Part shown: positions 17,250 to 25,951 of the stretch, piece by piece
Layout of the letters: the number at the start of each line of letters is the position of its first letter
Position numbering within the stretch: position 1 is the stretch's first letter
NCBI RefSeq assembly: GCF_030369675.1
Contig: NZ_CP128477.1
Location: 992,001 to 1,056,000, forward strand
Length of the DNA stretch: 64,000 bases
Direction: 5' to 3'
Source of the DNA: Peteryoungia algae
Lineage (GTDB): Bacteria > Pseudomonadota > Alphaproteobacteria > Rhizobiales > Rhizobiaceae
Notes under the pieces: model-generated
Told to the model about the DNA's origin: nothing
The model's input: only the letters and a program-made list of their open reading frames with translations
The model's database searches: none
Program-made: the position numbers and the translations under genes

Positions 17250-17270
17250 CCCTCCCCCTTGTGGGGAGGG
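17250..17270. repeat. CCTCCCC/GGGGAGG palindromic repeat
   Basis: CCCTCCCC-CTTGT-GGGGAGGG downstream of the GlxA-type gene. It is the same family as the elements at 4411, 37125 and 63493 and may act as an mRNA 3'-end stabiliser or weak terminator. Confidence 0.55.
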
Positions 17271-17334
17271 TTTGGGAGGAGACTTCCCCCGAGCACCCAC
17301 TCTGCCCGTAGTGGCCGCGCCCGATACCCATCCT

Positions 17335-17374
17335 CTCATCCTGAGGTGCCCGCGCAAGCGGGCCTCTAAGGATC
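17335..17374. repeat. Palindromic repeat of the 'CATCCTGAGG..CCT.AAGGATC' type
   Basis: An imperfect hairpin: ATCCTGAGG pairs with CCTCTAAGGAT around an inner GCCCGCG-CAA-GCGGGC stem. Repeats of this form are scattered through Rhizobiales genomes. It is in the spacer before a lower-GC ORF. Confidence 0.55.
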
Positions 17375-17576
17375 AACGCCCAGACCGATGATGCCACCCG
17401 CCCTCGACTTTCGAGGGCCGCAGGCGACGGTACACACAGTGTACCCTGCAACGCTTGACACATAACAAGCCCAAGACCGAAGAGACTGTAATTCCTCCGT
17501 TACCATGCTAGCCTGCTCGCGCTTGTATGCGAGGAGCGCATGGAGCTTCAGAAGAACGCGGGGCCAATTTACAGAT

Positions 17577-18275
17577 ATGAAGAGCCATGTGAGAGGGGCA
17601 TTTATAACCGCGGCGGGGTTAACCGTGTTCATGACCATCCTCCCACCTGCGCTCATCGGCGGAGCTGACGGCGCGGTTTGGGATTTCATCTATCGCTTCC
17701 AAGGACTCATTACGGGCATATTGGCCGTGGGCGCCGCGTTTTGGACCGTAGTGGAGTTGCGAAACTCCCAGCGTATGCAGGAACAGCAACATCAAGCGCA
17801 GATCGCCGTTGCGACACTCCCTCACAAACTGGCCATCCTACGATTCATGGCCCTTACCACACCGATCTTGGACAACTACCCCAATATTTGCCATCAGTAT
17901 CTCCGACAGCTGGACCCGGCCCTGCAGTGGGGCGAGAACACTAACAAGGGTCTGGCAAATTGGTTACTGGCAACCGGATTTTTAAAGCGGCTGATGCATA
18001 GCGATTTTTTCAGTGAGTGTGAGCCGCTGTTCACACCACCTGTGGCTTTATGCTCCCAACAGATCGAAGCAAGCCTCGAATTTTTTGAAGCCATCAGCTC
18101 TTCCACCTCCCATGAAATCGCAGATCTCTGGAAGGACGAACTGAAGCCGGTATGGTATCACGACGGTTTTGGAGTTGCCGCTGAAGATCTTTGCAAACAA
18201 GTCAGCGAGCTCAGGCGTCAATTAGATCTATGGTTTGAAGTGATGCTCGGCGAGCGATATCAAATCGCTCACTGA
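17577..18275 (+). CDS. Hypothetical protein with two N-terminal membrane segments
   Basis: I do not recognise this family. Two hydrophobic stretches (GAFITAAGLTVFMTILPPALIGG and GLITGILAVGAAFWTVVEL) are followed by about 150 soluble residues rich in Leu, Glu and Trp. Base composition and codon use are more AT-rich than the neighbours, which suggests recent gain. The frame also allows a start at 17505, but 17577 places the first membrane segment near the N-terminus; neither has a clear ribosome-binding site. It is flanked by palindromic repeats upstream and a TauE/SafE relic downstream. Confidence 0.55.
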   Translation: MKSHVRGAFITAAGLTVFMTILPPALIGGADGAVWDFIYRFQGLITGILAVGAAFWTVVELRNSQRMQEQQHQAQIAVATLPHKLAILRFMALTTPILDNYPNICHQYLRQLDPALQWGENTNKGLANWLLATGFLKRLMHSDFFSECEPLFTPPVALCSQQIEASLEFFEAISSSTSHEIADLWKDELKPVWYHDGFGVAAEDLCKQVSELRRQLDLWFEVMLGERYQIAH

Positions 18276-18351
18276 CCCCGCAGTCGCAGCCTAGCGTAAA
18301 GATTGCCATAATATCTGTAACATAAAGGCAATGGCGCCCCACCCGCTCCCA

Positions 18352-18477
18352 TCACCCCACCAAACTCCAGAACAACCTTAGCGACACAAACAGCAGGGCG
18401 ATCGGGAAGATCACCGAAGAGGCGATCCAGTTGACGAACCCGGTGAAATTGCGCGGGCCACCGTCGCGGCAGCCCAC
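18352..18477 (-). pseudogene. Relic of a TauE/SafE permease 3' end with in-frame deletion
   Basis: Reading the minus strand gives FTGFVNWIASSVIFPIA joined directly to LLFVSLRLFWSLVG and a stop. The intact TauE/SafE gene at 20203-21027 ends STGYVNWIAFAVIFPIA ... about 24 more residues ... LLFVSARFFWSLLAS. The match shows that this is the C-terminus of a second, diverged copy that has lost an internal block and everything upstream. It sits just after the kbp stop codon. It is too short to work as a transporter. Confidence 0.7.
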
Positions 18478-18490
18478 GCCCTGTTTCGTC

Positions 18491-18964
18491 TCAGTCCGCC
18501 AATTCCGGGATCCGCAACACCTGCCCGGGATAGATCTTGTCGGGATGGGAAAGCATCGGCCGGTTGGCCTCGAAAATCACTGTATTCTTCGCGCCCTTGC
18601 CCTTGCCATACTGCGCCTCGGCGATCTTCCAGAGATTGTCGCCCTTCTTGACGGTGTAGAAGACGGGCTCCTTTGCCGCGGAGACAGGCGCGTCCGGCGT
18701 TTCGGCAATGGTCAGTTCCGCGGCCTCGACCGAGGAAATGCCGAGCGTATTGCCGACGGCAACGACGGCCTTTTCGAAGGCGGACTGGTCCTTGACCCTG
18801 CCCTTCAGCACCACCTTGTCTTCGACCACCTCGACCTTGACGGCATCGGTGCCGAGCCCATGTGAGGCGAGTTCCTTCTGCACGGCTTCCGCATCCGGCG
18901 CGTCGTCGTCACCGCCGATACCAAGCTTCTTGCCGGCATTCTTGATGAAATTGAATAAACCCAT
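18491..18964 (-). CDS. kbp: BON-LysM protein, Kbp/YgaU-like
   Basis: A 157-residue soluble protein. It begins MGLFNFIKNAGKKLG like E. coli YgaU/Kbp, has a BON domain (about residues 30-85, VKVEVVEDKVVLKGRV) and a C-terminal LysM domain (YTVKKGDNLWKIAEAQYG ... YPGQVLRIP). E. coli Kbp (149 aa) is a cytoplasmic K+-binding protein linked to osmotic adaptation. The length and domain order fit that orthology. It stands alone, with a transporter relic just downstream and a GGDEF gene facing away upstream. Confidence 0.87.
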   Translation of the reverse strand: MGLFNFIKNAGKKLGIGGDDDAPDAEAVQKELASHGLGTDAVKVEVVEDKVVLKGRVKDQSAFEKAVVAVGNTLGISSVEAAELTIAETPDAPVSAAKEPVFYTVKKGDNLWKIAEAQYGKGKGAKNTVIFEANRPMLSHPDKIYPGQVLRIPELAD

Positions 18965-19231
18965 TTTCGTCTCCTCACTGTCTCAACCGTTGATCGGTGC
19001 CGACAGGAGAGACCAGCTTTATGACAAACTCAAGAAGCCATTGCTGTTTTATATTCATGCTTATCGCGATCGCACCAATATCCCGGCCGAGGCTCGGCCG
19101 ACGTTTAACAAATTGAAATCCATCCATGCGACTCTGGGAACAACTTTGCACCTGAAGCGGAAGACGGCGCCGACAGTCTGCATGTGCCGCATTGCCTCGG
19201 GCGCAATGAGTATCGAGTGGAGAGCGGTGTC

Positions 19232-20125
19232 TTGTTTACCCAGCAGCAATTGACGGCGATCCTGTCATCGCTTCCGGATCCAGCCTTCATCCTGACCCGG
19301 AGTGGCCGTTATACCGAGGTCTTCGGAGGCAAGGATGCACGCCATTATCACGATGGCAGCGCCCTGATCGGGCGCAGCCTCTTCGAGGTGTTGAAGGACG
19401 ACAAGGCCCGCTGGTTTGCCGCCGAGATCGGCAAGGCGCTGGAATGCGGCGTTCTGCATATCGTCGAATACGAATTGTCCGGCAGCGACGTCAAAGGCGC
19501 AGGCGACGGTCCTTCGGAGCCGATCTGGTTCGAGGGGCGCGTTCGGGCCCTGCCCTTCCAGGTGGACGGCGAGGATGCCGTCGTCTGGGTGGCGAGCAAC
19601 ATCACCGAGAAAAACGACGTTGAGCGCAAGCTTCGGGAGCTCAGTGAAACCGATGCGCTGACAGGCCTCTACAACCGCCGCAAACTGATCGAAACACTCG
19701 ATCACCGCATGCAGATCTTCGCGAGCGAACAATCCCAGACATCGGTGCTGATATTCGACCTCGACAATTTCAAGCGGCTGAACGACGAGCGCGGCCACCA
19801 CGCCGGCGACTCTGCCTTGATCGAGATCGCCCGGCTTTGTCGCGAAAACCTGCGTCAGGATGACGTAATCGCGCGCATTGGCGGCGACGAGTTTGTCATC
19901 GTGATGCCGGATCTGGACTGCAAGGATGCTCTGGCGATTGCGGATCGTCTGCGCAAACAGGTGTCCGCCGAGTTGCGCGAAAGCCTGCGCTACGAATCCA
20001 CGATCAGCGGCGGCGTCAGTGAATTCAGCCAGCCGGACCGCTTTTCGAGCGACATTCTGAAGCGCGCCGACGAGGGCCTCTATGTCTCCAAGCGCGCGGG
20101 CCGCAACCGCGTATCGGCCTGCTGA
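19232..20125 (+). CDS. Diguanylate cyclase with N-terminal PAS-like sensor domain
   Basis: About 297 residues. The N-terminal part (LTAILSSLPDPAFILTRSGRYTEVFGG) is PAS-like, followed by a GGDEF domain (TDALTGLYNRRKL ... RIGGDEF at about 217-221). It makes cyclic di-GMP. No RxxD inhibitory site is obvious. I chose the TTG at 19232 because GGAGAG lies about 8 bp upstream; a GTG at 19184 has no ribosome-binding site. Confidence 0.82.
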   Translation: MFTQQQLTAILSSLPDPAFILTRSGRYTEVFGGKDARHYHDGSALIGRSLFEVLKDDKARWFAAEIGKALECGVLHIVEYELSGSDVKGAGDGPSEPIWFEGRVRALPFQVDGEDAVVWVASNITEKNDVERKLRELSETDALTGLYNRRKLIETLDHRMQIFASEQSQTSVLIFDLDNFKRLNDERGHHAGDSALIEIARLCRENLRQDDVIARIGGDEFVIVMPDLDCKDALAIADRLRKQVSAELRESLRYESTISGGVSEFSQPDRFSSDILKRADEGLYVSKRAGRNRVSAC

Positions 20126-20202
20126 TCCGCGCCCATGGCCTTGCGACGGATACGAGGCGACCGCCGGTTTATCGAGCAGCGATCGAGGCGGCGAAGCAAG
20201 CC

Positions 20203-21027
20203 CTAGCTTGCGAGCAAGCTCCAGAAGAACCGCGCCGAGACGAAGAGCAGAAACACCGCAAAGCCCAGTTCCAGCTGTCGCTTGTTCAGCCGATGCGCCA
20301 GCTGGGCGCCATAGGGCGCGACCACCATGGCGATCGGGAAAATCACTGCAAAGGCGATCCAGTTGACATAGCCGGTGGAAAAGGGCGGCAGACCCGCCTC
20401 GCCCCAGCCGGCATAGATGAAGCCGAGAAAGGCCGGGATCGAGATCAGCACACCGACGCCCGAGGAGGTTGCGACCGCCTGGTGGATCGGCCTTCCGAAC
20501 AGCGTCATGAAGGTATTGTTGAACACCCCGCCGCCGACCCCCATCAGTCCGGAAAACAGGCCGATCGCCGACCCCGTCAGGAAGCGCCAGGGTTGCCCCG
20601 GCAGTTCCGTGCCGAGATGCATCCGATTGGAAAGAAGCAGCATGCGCGCCGCCAGCACCAGGCCCATGACCGCGAAGAACAGGCGAAGTCCGGCACTCGA
20701 GACATAGGCCGCAACGACGGTGGCGAGAAGCGCCCCGAGCGGCACCGCGATCATCCAGCCTTTCAGCAGGTTCATATCGACCGCCCCGCGCTTCTGATGC
20801 GCCTGGAACGAGCGGATCGAGGTCGGCACGATCAGCGCCGTCGAGGTGCCCACGGCGAGGTGCATGATTACATCCTCGGGGATCCCGGCATAACCGAACA
20901 CCTGGTAGAAGACCGGCACCAGCACGGCCCCGCCTCCGATGCCAAACACACCGGCCAGGAGCCCCGCCACCGCACCGGCGGCCGCGAGCATGACGGCAAA
21001 CAGGAGAATATCGGCAAGCGGCGGCAT
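20203..21027 (-). CDS. TauE/SafE-family sulfite/sulfonate exporter
   Basis: A 274-residue membrane protein. The N-terminus LAGVFGIGGGAVLVPVFYQ and the mid-protein repeat GLFSGLMGVGGGVFNNTFM are the two TauE signatures; eight hydrophobic segments can be followed. The ATG at 21027 has GGAG at good spacing; an upstream TTG (21048) would place the start inside the operator region. Members export sulfite, sulfoacetate or related anions. A TetR-like palindrome lies 22-39 bp upstream, so the gene is probably repressed. A deleted relative of the same family lies at 18352. Confidence 0.87.
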   Translation of the reverse strand: MPPLADILLFAVMLAAAGAVAGLLAGVFGIGGGAVLVPVFYQVFGYAGIPEDVIMHLAVGTSTALIVPTSIRSFQAHQKRGAVDMNLLKGWMIAVPLGALLATVVAAYVSSAGLRLFFAVMGLVLAARMLLLSNRMHLGTELPGQPWRFLTGSAIGLFSGLMGVGGGVFNNTFMTLFGRPIHQAVATSSGVGVLISIPAFLGFIYAGWGEAGLPPFSTGYVNWIAFAVIFPIAMVVAPYGAQLAHRLNKRQLELGFAVFLLFVSARFFWSLLAS

Positions 21028-21048
21028 GGGGCACTCCGGAAAATACAA

Positions 21049-21066
21049 ACCGTCTGGCCAGACGGT
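21049..21066. promoter_or_regulatory. 18-bp perfect palindrome, TetR-type operator
   Basis: ACCGTCTGGCCAGACGGT is a perfect 18-bp inverted repeat just upstream of the TauE/SafE start. Sites of the form ACCGTCTGG/CCAGACGGT are typical for TetR/AcrR repressors. No TetR gene is adjacent. The remaining ~360 bp up to the lipoprotein gene contains nothing else I can recognise. Confidence 0.65.
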
Positions 21067-21427
21067 CCTTGGCGGCGGGATGTCGGGCGCCGCCGCTCGT
21101 CCCGATCCGGAGGCGCTGCGGCGGCAGACATGCTGAAGCCTCTAGGCCCTGCCCGCCCCGGCCGCAAGCCCGCTCCCACCCGCTGCGGTACGCCCGGACG
21201 GATCACCCGATCTTGAGCCTCATGCCGGGTTCATCATAAATTGCGCTGCAGGAGAGCCGCTCGACGCCGCCAGACCGAACCCTCTTCCTCGTGGCGAAAA
21301 GTTCGGTGAGGTCACCTGAAAATGCCCGCCTGCACCGCGCACGCATTGAGCCACGGGAAGTGTCCACCGGACACGAGGTAAATGACTTAGGCAATTAGCG
21401 AATTGCGGCATTCGCGAAGCGCCGACC

Positions 21428-22231
21428 TCAGCGGCAGTTCCGTTTGTCGAGATAGAGCGAGCAATCCTTGCCTGCGGGCGCGCCGTCTTGCTGAGAGGAC
21501 GCCCCTGTCGACCGTCGCGTCGAGACCGGAACCGGATCGTTCATGCCGCTATTGCCGCTATCGGCCGCGAGCGGCAGGATCCCGCCCTCGCCCGGCATGT
21601 CCTGCGCCAGCTGCACCTCTTGTGCCGCCGCCCCGCCCGGTCCCGTCACGATCTGTGTCGGCTCGTCGAAACCGATCCCGTCCACCACCGGCTGGCTGGT
21701 CGTGCCCTCGGCAATCGCCATCGCCCCGCCATTCGTCACCAGATGCGGCTGAACCCCGACAGGGCTCACGACGTCAACAGACCCCAGATCGGCAACAGGA
21801 GGCGCCTCGCCGATCCCGAGCTGGCCGTCGATATTCACGCCGCCTTCGGGAATGATCATCGCACTTGCCGCAGGCTCCACCCCGCCGTCCATCGAACGCG
21901 GCTCGGCCGCCGCCATCATCGGCGCGGTTTGTGCCCCGTCGCTCTGGCTGAGATCGGGCGTGTCGAGATAGTCGATCCCCGCACTGCCGGCATTGGCCGC
22001 AGACGCCGGCGGCGCGTAGGCCGCGGCCTCCGCTTGCGGGTCACCGACGCGTCCGACGAGCACCCGCCCGTCCCGCCTCCGATCGACCTTGCCGATCAGC
22101 TGGTCCCCCGCGCGCGGCCCACCGACATCGGCAAAGGGCACGCGATCGCTGCCGGAACAGCCTGATAGCATCAGGGCCGAGATACAAGCTGCCGTAAGCC
22201 GGCAGCCAAGGGACGAAAACACAAGACTCAT
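21428..22231 (-). CDS. Putative lipoprotein, low-complexity, unknown function
   Basis: A 267-residue secreted lipoprotein: hydrophobic signal (LTAACISALM) and lipobox LSGC with C25. The mature part is rich in Ala, Gly, Pro and Asp and has no domain that I recognise. The end (GKDCSLYLDKRNCR) has two Cys that could form a disulfide. It is likely anchored in the outer or inner membrane facing the periplasm. Distribution outside rhizobia is unclear to me. Confidence 0.65.
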   Translation of the reverse strand: MSLVFSSLGCRLTAACISALMLSGCSGSDRVPFADVGGPRAGDQLIGKVDRRRDGRVLVGRVGDPQAEAAAYAPPASAANAGSAGIDYLDTPDLSQSDGAQTAPMMAAAEPRSMDGGVEPAASAMIIPEGGVNIDGQLGIGEAPPVADLGSVDVVSPVGVQPHLVTNGGAMAIAEGTTSQPVVDGIGFDEPTQIVTGPGGAAAQEVQLAQDMPGEGGILPLAADSGNSGMNDPVPVSTRRSTGASSQQDGAPAGKDCSLYLDKRNCR

Positions 22232-22325
22232 TTCACCCTCGATGGCCCTTTATGGGACAACTCCGAGGAGCATAGGACCGGCAGACTTAACGCGCCATGA
22301 ACGGAAACCGCCAGGAATCCAGGGC

Positions 22326-22361
22326 AAAAAATAGGGGCCGGCGGATCACTCCACCGGCCCC
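22326..22361 (-). terminator. Rho-independent terminator after chemoreceptor gene
   Basis: GGGGCCGG/CCGGCCCC stem (22334-22341 with 22354-22361). On the minus strand the stem is followed by TATTTTTTGCCC, giving the T-run. It lies 24 bp after the chemoreceptor stop codon. Confidence 0.75.
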
Positions 22362-22384
22362 CGACCGTTCGCCTGTGCTGACGC

Positions 22385-24196
22385 TTACGCCGCCCGGCGA
22401 TGACCCGTCGCCTGCTGGACGTTGACCTTGAGGCGCGAGAGCAACTGGCGCAGCTTGTAGCTCTCCTCCGCCAGCGACTGCCCGGCCGCCGAGGTTTCCT
22501 CGACCATGGCCGCGTTCTGCTGCGTCATCTGGTCCATATGGTTGACCGAGGTGTTGATCTCGGCCAGCCCCGTCGCCTGTTCCTTGGCCGCGGTCGCGAT
22601 CGTGTTGACGCTCTCGTTGACGCGGTTGACCAGCGATTCGATCTCGACCAGCGCCTCACCGGTCGAGCGAACCAGACCAACGCCCGTATCGACTTCGGCC
22701 GCCGACGCGCTGATCAGCGTCTTGATTTCCTTCGCCGCATTGGCCGAACGCTGTGCGAGCTCACGCACCTCCTGGGCCACGACGGCAAAGCCGCGACCGG
22801 CTTCGCCTGCCCGCGCCGCCTCGACACCGGCATTCAGCGCCAGCAGGTTGGTCTGGAAGGCGATCTCGTCGATCACGGAAATGATCTGGCTGATCTTCTG
22901 CGAAGACCCCTCGATCCGTCCCATGGCATCGACCGCATTGCGGACGATCTCGCCGGAGCGGTTGGCGCTCGACTTGGTTTCGGCCACCATCTGGCGGGCT
23001 TCATTGGCCCGTTCCGCCGCCGTGCGCACGGTGGCCGTGATCTCGTCGAGCGCTGCCGCCGTTTCTTCTAGGGCCGCCGCCTGCTGCTCGGTGCGCTTCG
23101 ACAGGTTGTTCGTCGCCTCGCTGATATTGCCGGCCGAAGACGTCACCACGTCGCTCGTCTGGTTGATCGCCGCGATCACGCCGCCGAGCGATTCCACCGC
23201 ACGGTTGAAGTCGTCGCGCAGCTTTTCATAATCCGAGCCGATGACGCCGATCTGCACGGTGAGGTCGCCCTCGGCCAGCCGCTCCAGTGCCGACCCCAGC
23301 GCATTAATTGCGTGGTTCTGCCGTTCCGAAGAGGTGCGCAGGTTCAGTTCATTGCGCTCGCGTTCGCCATTCAGGCTCGCCTGCTGCTCCGCCTCGCGGT
23401 CGCGCAGCTCGATGCGTTCGCGCACGCTGTCGCGCAGCACGACGAGCGTCTGGGCCATGCCACCGATCTCGTCGCGGCGCTCCGTGCCTCCGACCTCGAT
23501 ATCCACCCGTTCGTCGGCGATGTCGCTCATCGCGGCCTTGAGCCGGTTGATCGGAGCAACGACGCTGCGAACGACGAGATAGGCGCACAGGATCATGCCG
23601 ACCATGGCGCCCAGGATGAGCACGCCATATTTCAGGGCCGTCTGGCGGAAGAGTGCGGCAAGGTCGTCCGAATAGACGCCGGTCCCGACGATCCAGCCCC
23701 AGGGCTCGAAGCCGATGACATGCGACAGCTTCTCGACCGGCTCCTCGAAGCCCGGCTTTGGCCAGTAGTAGTTGACGAAGCCTTCCTTGCCCGACTTGAC
23801 CGTATTGACGAACTCGACGAACAGCAACTTGCCGTTCGGATCCTTGTTCTGGCTCAGGTCCTTGCCGTTCAGTTCCGGCTTGATCGGATGCATGACCATG
23901 GCCGGCTGCATGTCGTTGATCCACATGTAACCGTCCGGCTGATAGCGCATTGCGCCGATCACGTCCTTGGCCCGCTCCTGCGCTTCCTCGCGCGTCAGCG
24001 TACCCTCCTGCTCCATCTTCTGATACTTGTTCAAGATCGCAACGGCATTGTCGTTGACTTGCGCAAGTCCGACACGTCGCTCTTGCACCAGCATGTCATA
24101 GGATTGGAACAGACTGTAAGTCAGCGCGCCCGCCAGAACGGCCAGAGCCAGCGCAACAAGTGCATAAAGCCGCACAGACAGCGACACGGATTTCAT
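22385..24196 (-). CDS. Methyl-accepting chemotaxis protein with sCache domain
   Basis: About 603 residues. An N-terminal membrane helix, a periplasmic sCache_2-type sensor domain at about 33-185 ([38 protein letters not shown]), a second helix near 190-210, a HAMP domain, and a cytoplasmic signalling domain with the hairpin tip [35 protein letters not shown] segment. No C-terminal CheR pentapeptide is present (ends ATGHRRAA). The ligand is unknown; this sCache class often binds small organic acids. ATG at 24196 is preferred over GTG at 24205. Confidence 0.88.
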   Translation of the reverse strand: MKSVSLSVRLYALVALALAVLAGALTYSLFQSYDMLVQERRVGLAQVNDNAVAILNKYQKMEQEGTLTREEAQERAKDVIGAMRYQPDGYMWINDMQPAMVMHPIKPELNGKDLSQNKDPNGKLLFVEFVNTVKSGKEGFVNYYWPKPGFEEPVEKLSHVIGFEPWGWIVGTGVYSDDLAALFRQTALKYGVLILGAMVGMILCAYLVVRSVVAPINRLKAAMSDIADERVDIEVGGTERRDEIGGMAQTLVVLRDSVRERIELRDREAEQQASLNGERERNELNLRTSSERQNHAINALGSALERLAEGDLTVQIGVIGSDYEKLRDDFNRAVESLGGVIAAINQTSDVVTSSAGNISEATNNLSKRTEQQAAALEETAAALDEITATVRTAAERANEARQMVAETKSSANRSGEIVRNAVDAMGRIEGSSQKISQIISVIDEIAFQTNLLALNAGVEAARAGEAGRGFAVVAQEVRELAQRSANAAKEIKTLISASAAEVDTGVGLVRSTGEALVEIESLVNRVNESVNTIATAAKEQATGLAEINTSVNHMDQMTQQNAAMVEETSAAGQSLAEESYKLRQLLSRLKVNVQQATGHRRAA

Positions 24197-24379
24197 ATTA
24201 CCCACCCCCCCAAATTGGTCAGAATGCTAAATTTTGATATTTAACCGTTCTAATTTCAGTAAATGCGCGCCTATAGATTCTGAGGGGTATCTTTTGATCC
24301 ATTAGATTTAGTAGTGGCGCAGCCGCCGTGCACATCGACATCTGGTCGAAACACTCCGGAAGAGAATCGACAGGACATT

Positions 24380-24766
24380 ATGGAAAGAACGGACAGGCCC
24401 ACGGGCGAGCTCACACTGAGGACACTCGCCATGCCCGCCGATGCCAATGCCGCGGGTGATATTTTCGGTGGCTGGGTCATGGCGCAGATGGACCTCGCCT
24501 GCGGCATCCGCGCCGCAGAACGGGCCCGTGGCCGCGTCGTCACAGCCGCCGTCCAGGAAATGGCCTTCGCCATGCCGGTCAAGATCGGCGATACGCTTTG
24601 CGTCTACACGGAAATTGCCCGCGTCGGCCGCACCTCCATGACGCTGAAAGTCGAAACCTGGGCGCAGCGCTATCTGACGCATGTCATGGAAAAGGTGACG
24701 GAGGCGACCTTTGTCATGGTCGCCCTCGATGCCGAGGGTAAACCCACGCCGGTGCCACCGGTTTGA
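24380..24766 (+). CDS. Acyl-CoA thioesterase, YciA-like hotdog
   Basis: 128 residues from the ATG at 24380. The block ADANAAGDIFGGWVMAQMDLACG near the N-terminus, with the catalytic Asp in GDIFGGWV, is typical of YciA/acyl-CoA hydrolases. It is likely a general housekeeping acyl-CoA thioesterase. An upstream GTG (24314) adds 22 non-homologous residues. Its 3' end nearly meets the DUF1501 gene (12 bp, convergent). Confidence 0.82.
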   Translation: MERTDRPTGELTLRTLAMPADANAAGDIFGGWVMAQMDLACGIRAAERARGRVVTAAVQEMAFAMPVKIGDTLCVYTEIARVGRTSMTLKVETWAQRYLTHVMEKVTEATFVMVALDAEGKPTPVPPV

Positions 24767-24778
24767 TCTGACGCCGCG

Positions 24779-25951
24779 CTACAGGAACGCGACCCGCGCC
24801 TCCTCCTGCAGCCCTGGAAACACGGAGCTGCGCAAGGCAGATCCTGAAATCCCGAACTGGCTCGCCAGGATCGCCGCTGCGATATGCCGGACATCCCCGG
24901 TCGGCATCAGGTCGCGGCCATCCAGAAGGTCGCTGTCGTCCAGTCCCGGAAAGCGTCCATAGACCTTGCCGCCCCGGATCGCGCCGCCGGCAATGATGGC
25001 ACAGCCGCCGGTACCGTGATCGGTCCCGCCACTTGCATTCTCATGCGCGCTTCGGCCGAATTCCGTCACGGCCAGCACCGCAGTCTGCGCCCAGGCGGCC
25101 TCGCCCAGGCTTTCCCGGAGCGTCGTGATCGCCCCCGAGAGGATCCTGGCCGCCGGCTGGAATTGCGCTTTCTGATTCACATGCGTGTCCCAGCCGTTGA
25201 TCGAGAAGCTGGCGATCCTGTACTTGTCACGCAACATCGTGCCGGCCAGTTTGGCCGCCGCAGCACCATGCCGATCCTCCACGGCCTCGCCGCGCAGGAG
25301 GTCGGTGAACGCGTCTACTCCCACGGCGTCGCTCAGGGCCTTGGTATAGGCCGGATCGTTCCTGTAAAGCCGCGCCAGCATCTGCAACTCGTCGTCCGCC
25401 AGCGCAATGTCGGACCGGGGTGCCCAGACGTCTGCCGGGTTCGGCCCCGAAAGGATCATCTCGGGCGTCACGGAAACATCGATTGCCGGCGCCGGATTCC
25501 TGGTCAGCGTCAACACCCGATTGAGCCAGCCGCCTTCGCTGCCCCTTTGCGCAGAGCCACCGCCTTCCAGCATGTCCTGACCGTCGAAATGGCTTCGGCC
25601 GTCGCGATAGGGCGTCGAGACGGCATGCACGAAACCCAGTTCGCCGCGCCGATAGAGGGGTTCGAGAGCAGCCGCGGCCGGATGAAGCCCGAAACGACCA
25701 TCGAGATCGATCAGCCCCGTGTCCGGTGTCAGAGCCAGCTTCGGTCTGAGCTGCCGGAAGGCGAGATCACCGTATGGCTGCACAAGATCCAGCCCGTCCA
25801 TCGCCCCGCGCAACACGATGGTCACAAAGCGGCTGTCGCCCGGCACGGCAGCCAGGCTGACGGGGCTGAGGATCGGCGCTGCCGCCAGACTGCAGGCAGC
25901 ACCGATCAGCCCGCGACGCGAAATCAAAATCCGATCAGTCATCTTCTTCAT
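24779..25951 (-). CDS. DUF1501 protein, Tat-exported
   Basis: A 390-residue protein with an N-terminal twin-arginine-like signal (ISRRGLIGAACSLAAAPILS, about residues 9-28). DUF1501 proteins are sulfatase-fold-like exported proteins of unknown activity. FVTIVLRGAMDGLDLVQPYGD near the signal and VLAVTEFGRSAHENASGGTDHG near residue 295 are conserved family segments. It overlaps the DUF1800 gene by 4 bp (ATGA), the standard two-gene operon in many proteobacteria. The partners are thought to act together in the periplasm; the function is not known. Confidence 0.85.
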   Translation of the reverse strand: MKKMTDRILISRRGLIGAACSLAAAPILSPVSLAAVPGDSRFVTIVLRGAMDGLDLVQPYGDLAFRQLRPKLALTPDTGLIDLDGRFGLHPAAAALEPLYRRGELGFVHAVSTPYRDGRSHFDGQDMLEGGGSAQRGSEGGWLNRVLTLTRNPAPAIDVSVTPEMILSGPNPADVWAPRSDIALADDELQMLARLYRNDPAYTKALSDAVGVDAFTDLLRGEAVEDRHGAAAAKLAGTMLRDKYRIASFSINGWDTHVNQKAQFQPAARILSGAITTLRESLGEAAWAQTAVLAVTEFGRSAHENASGGTDHGTGGCAIIAGGAIRGGKVYGRFPGLDDSDLLDGRDLMPTGDVRHIAAAILASQFGISGSALRSSVFPGLQEEARVAFL

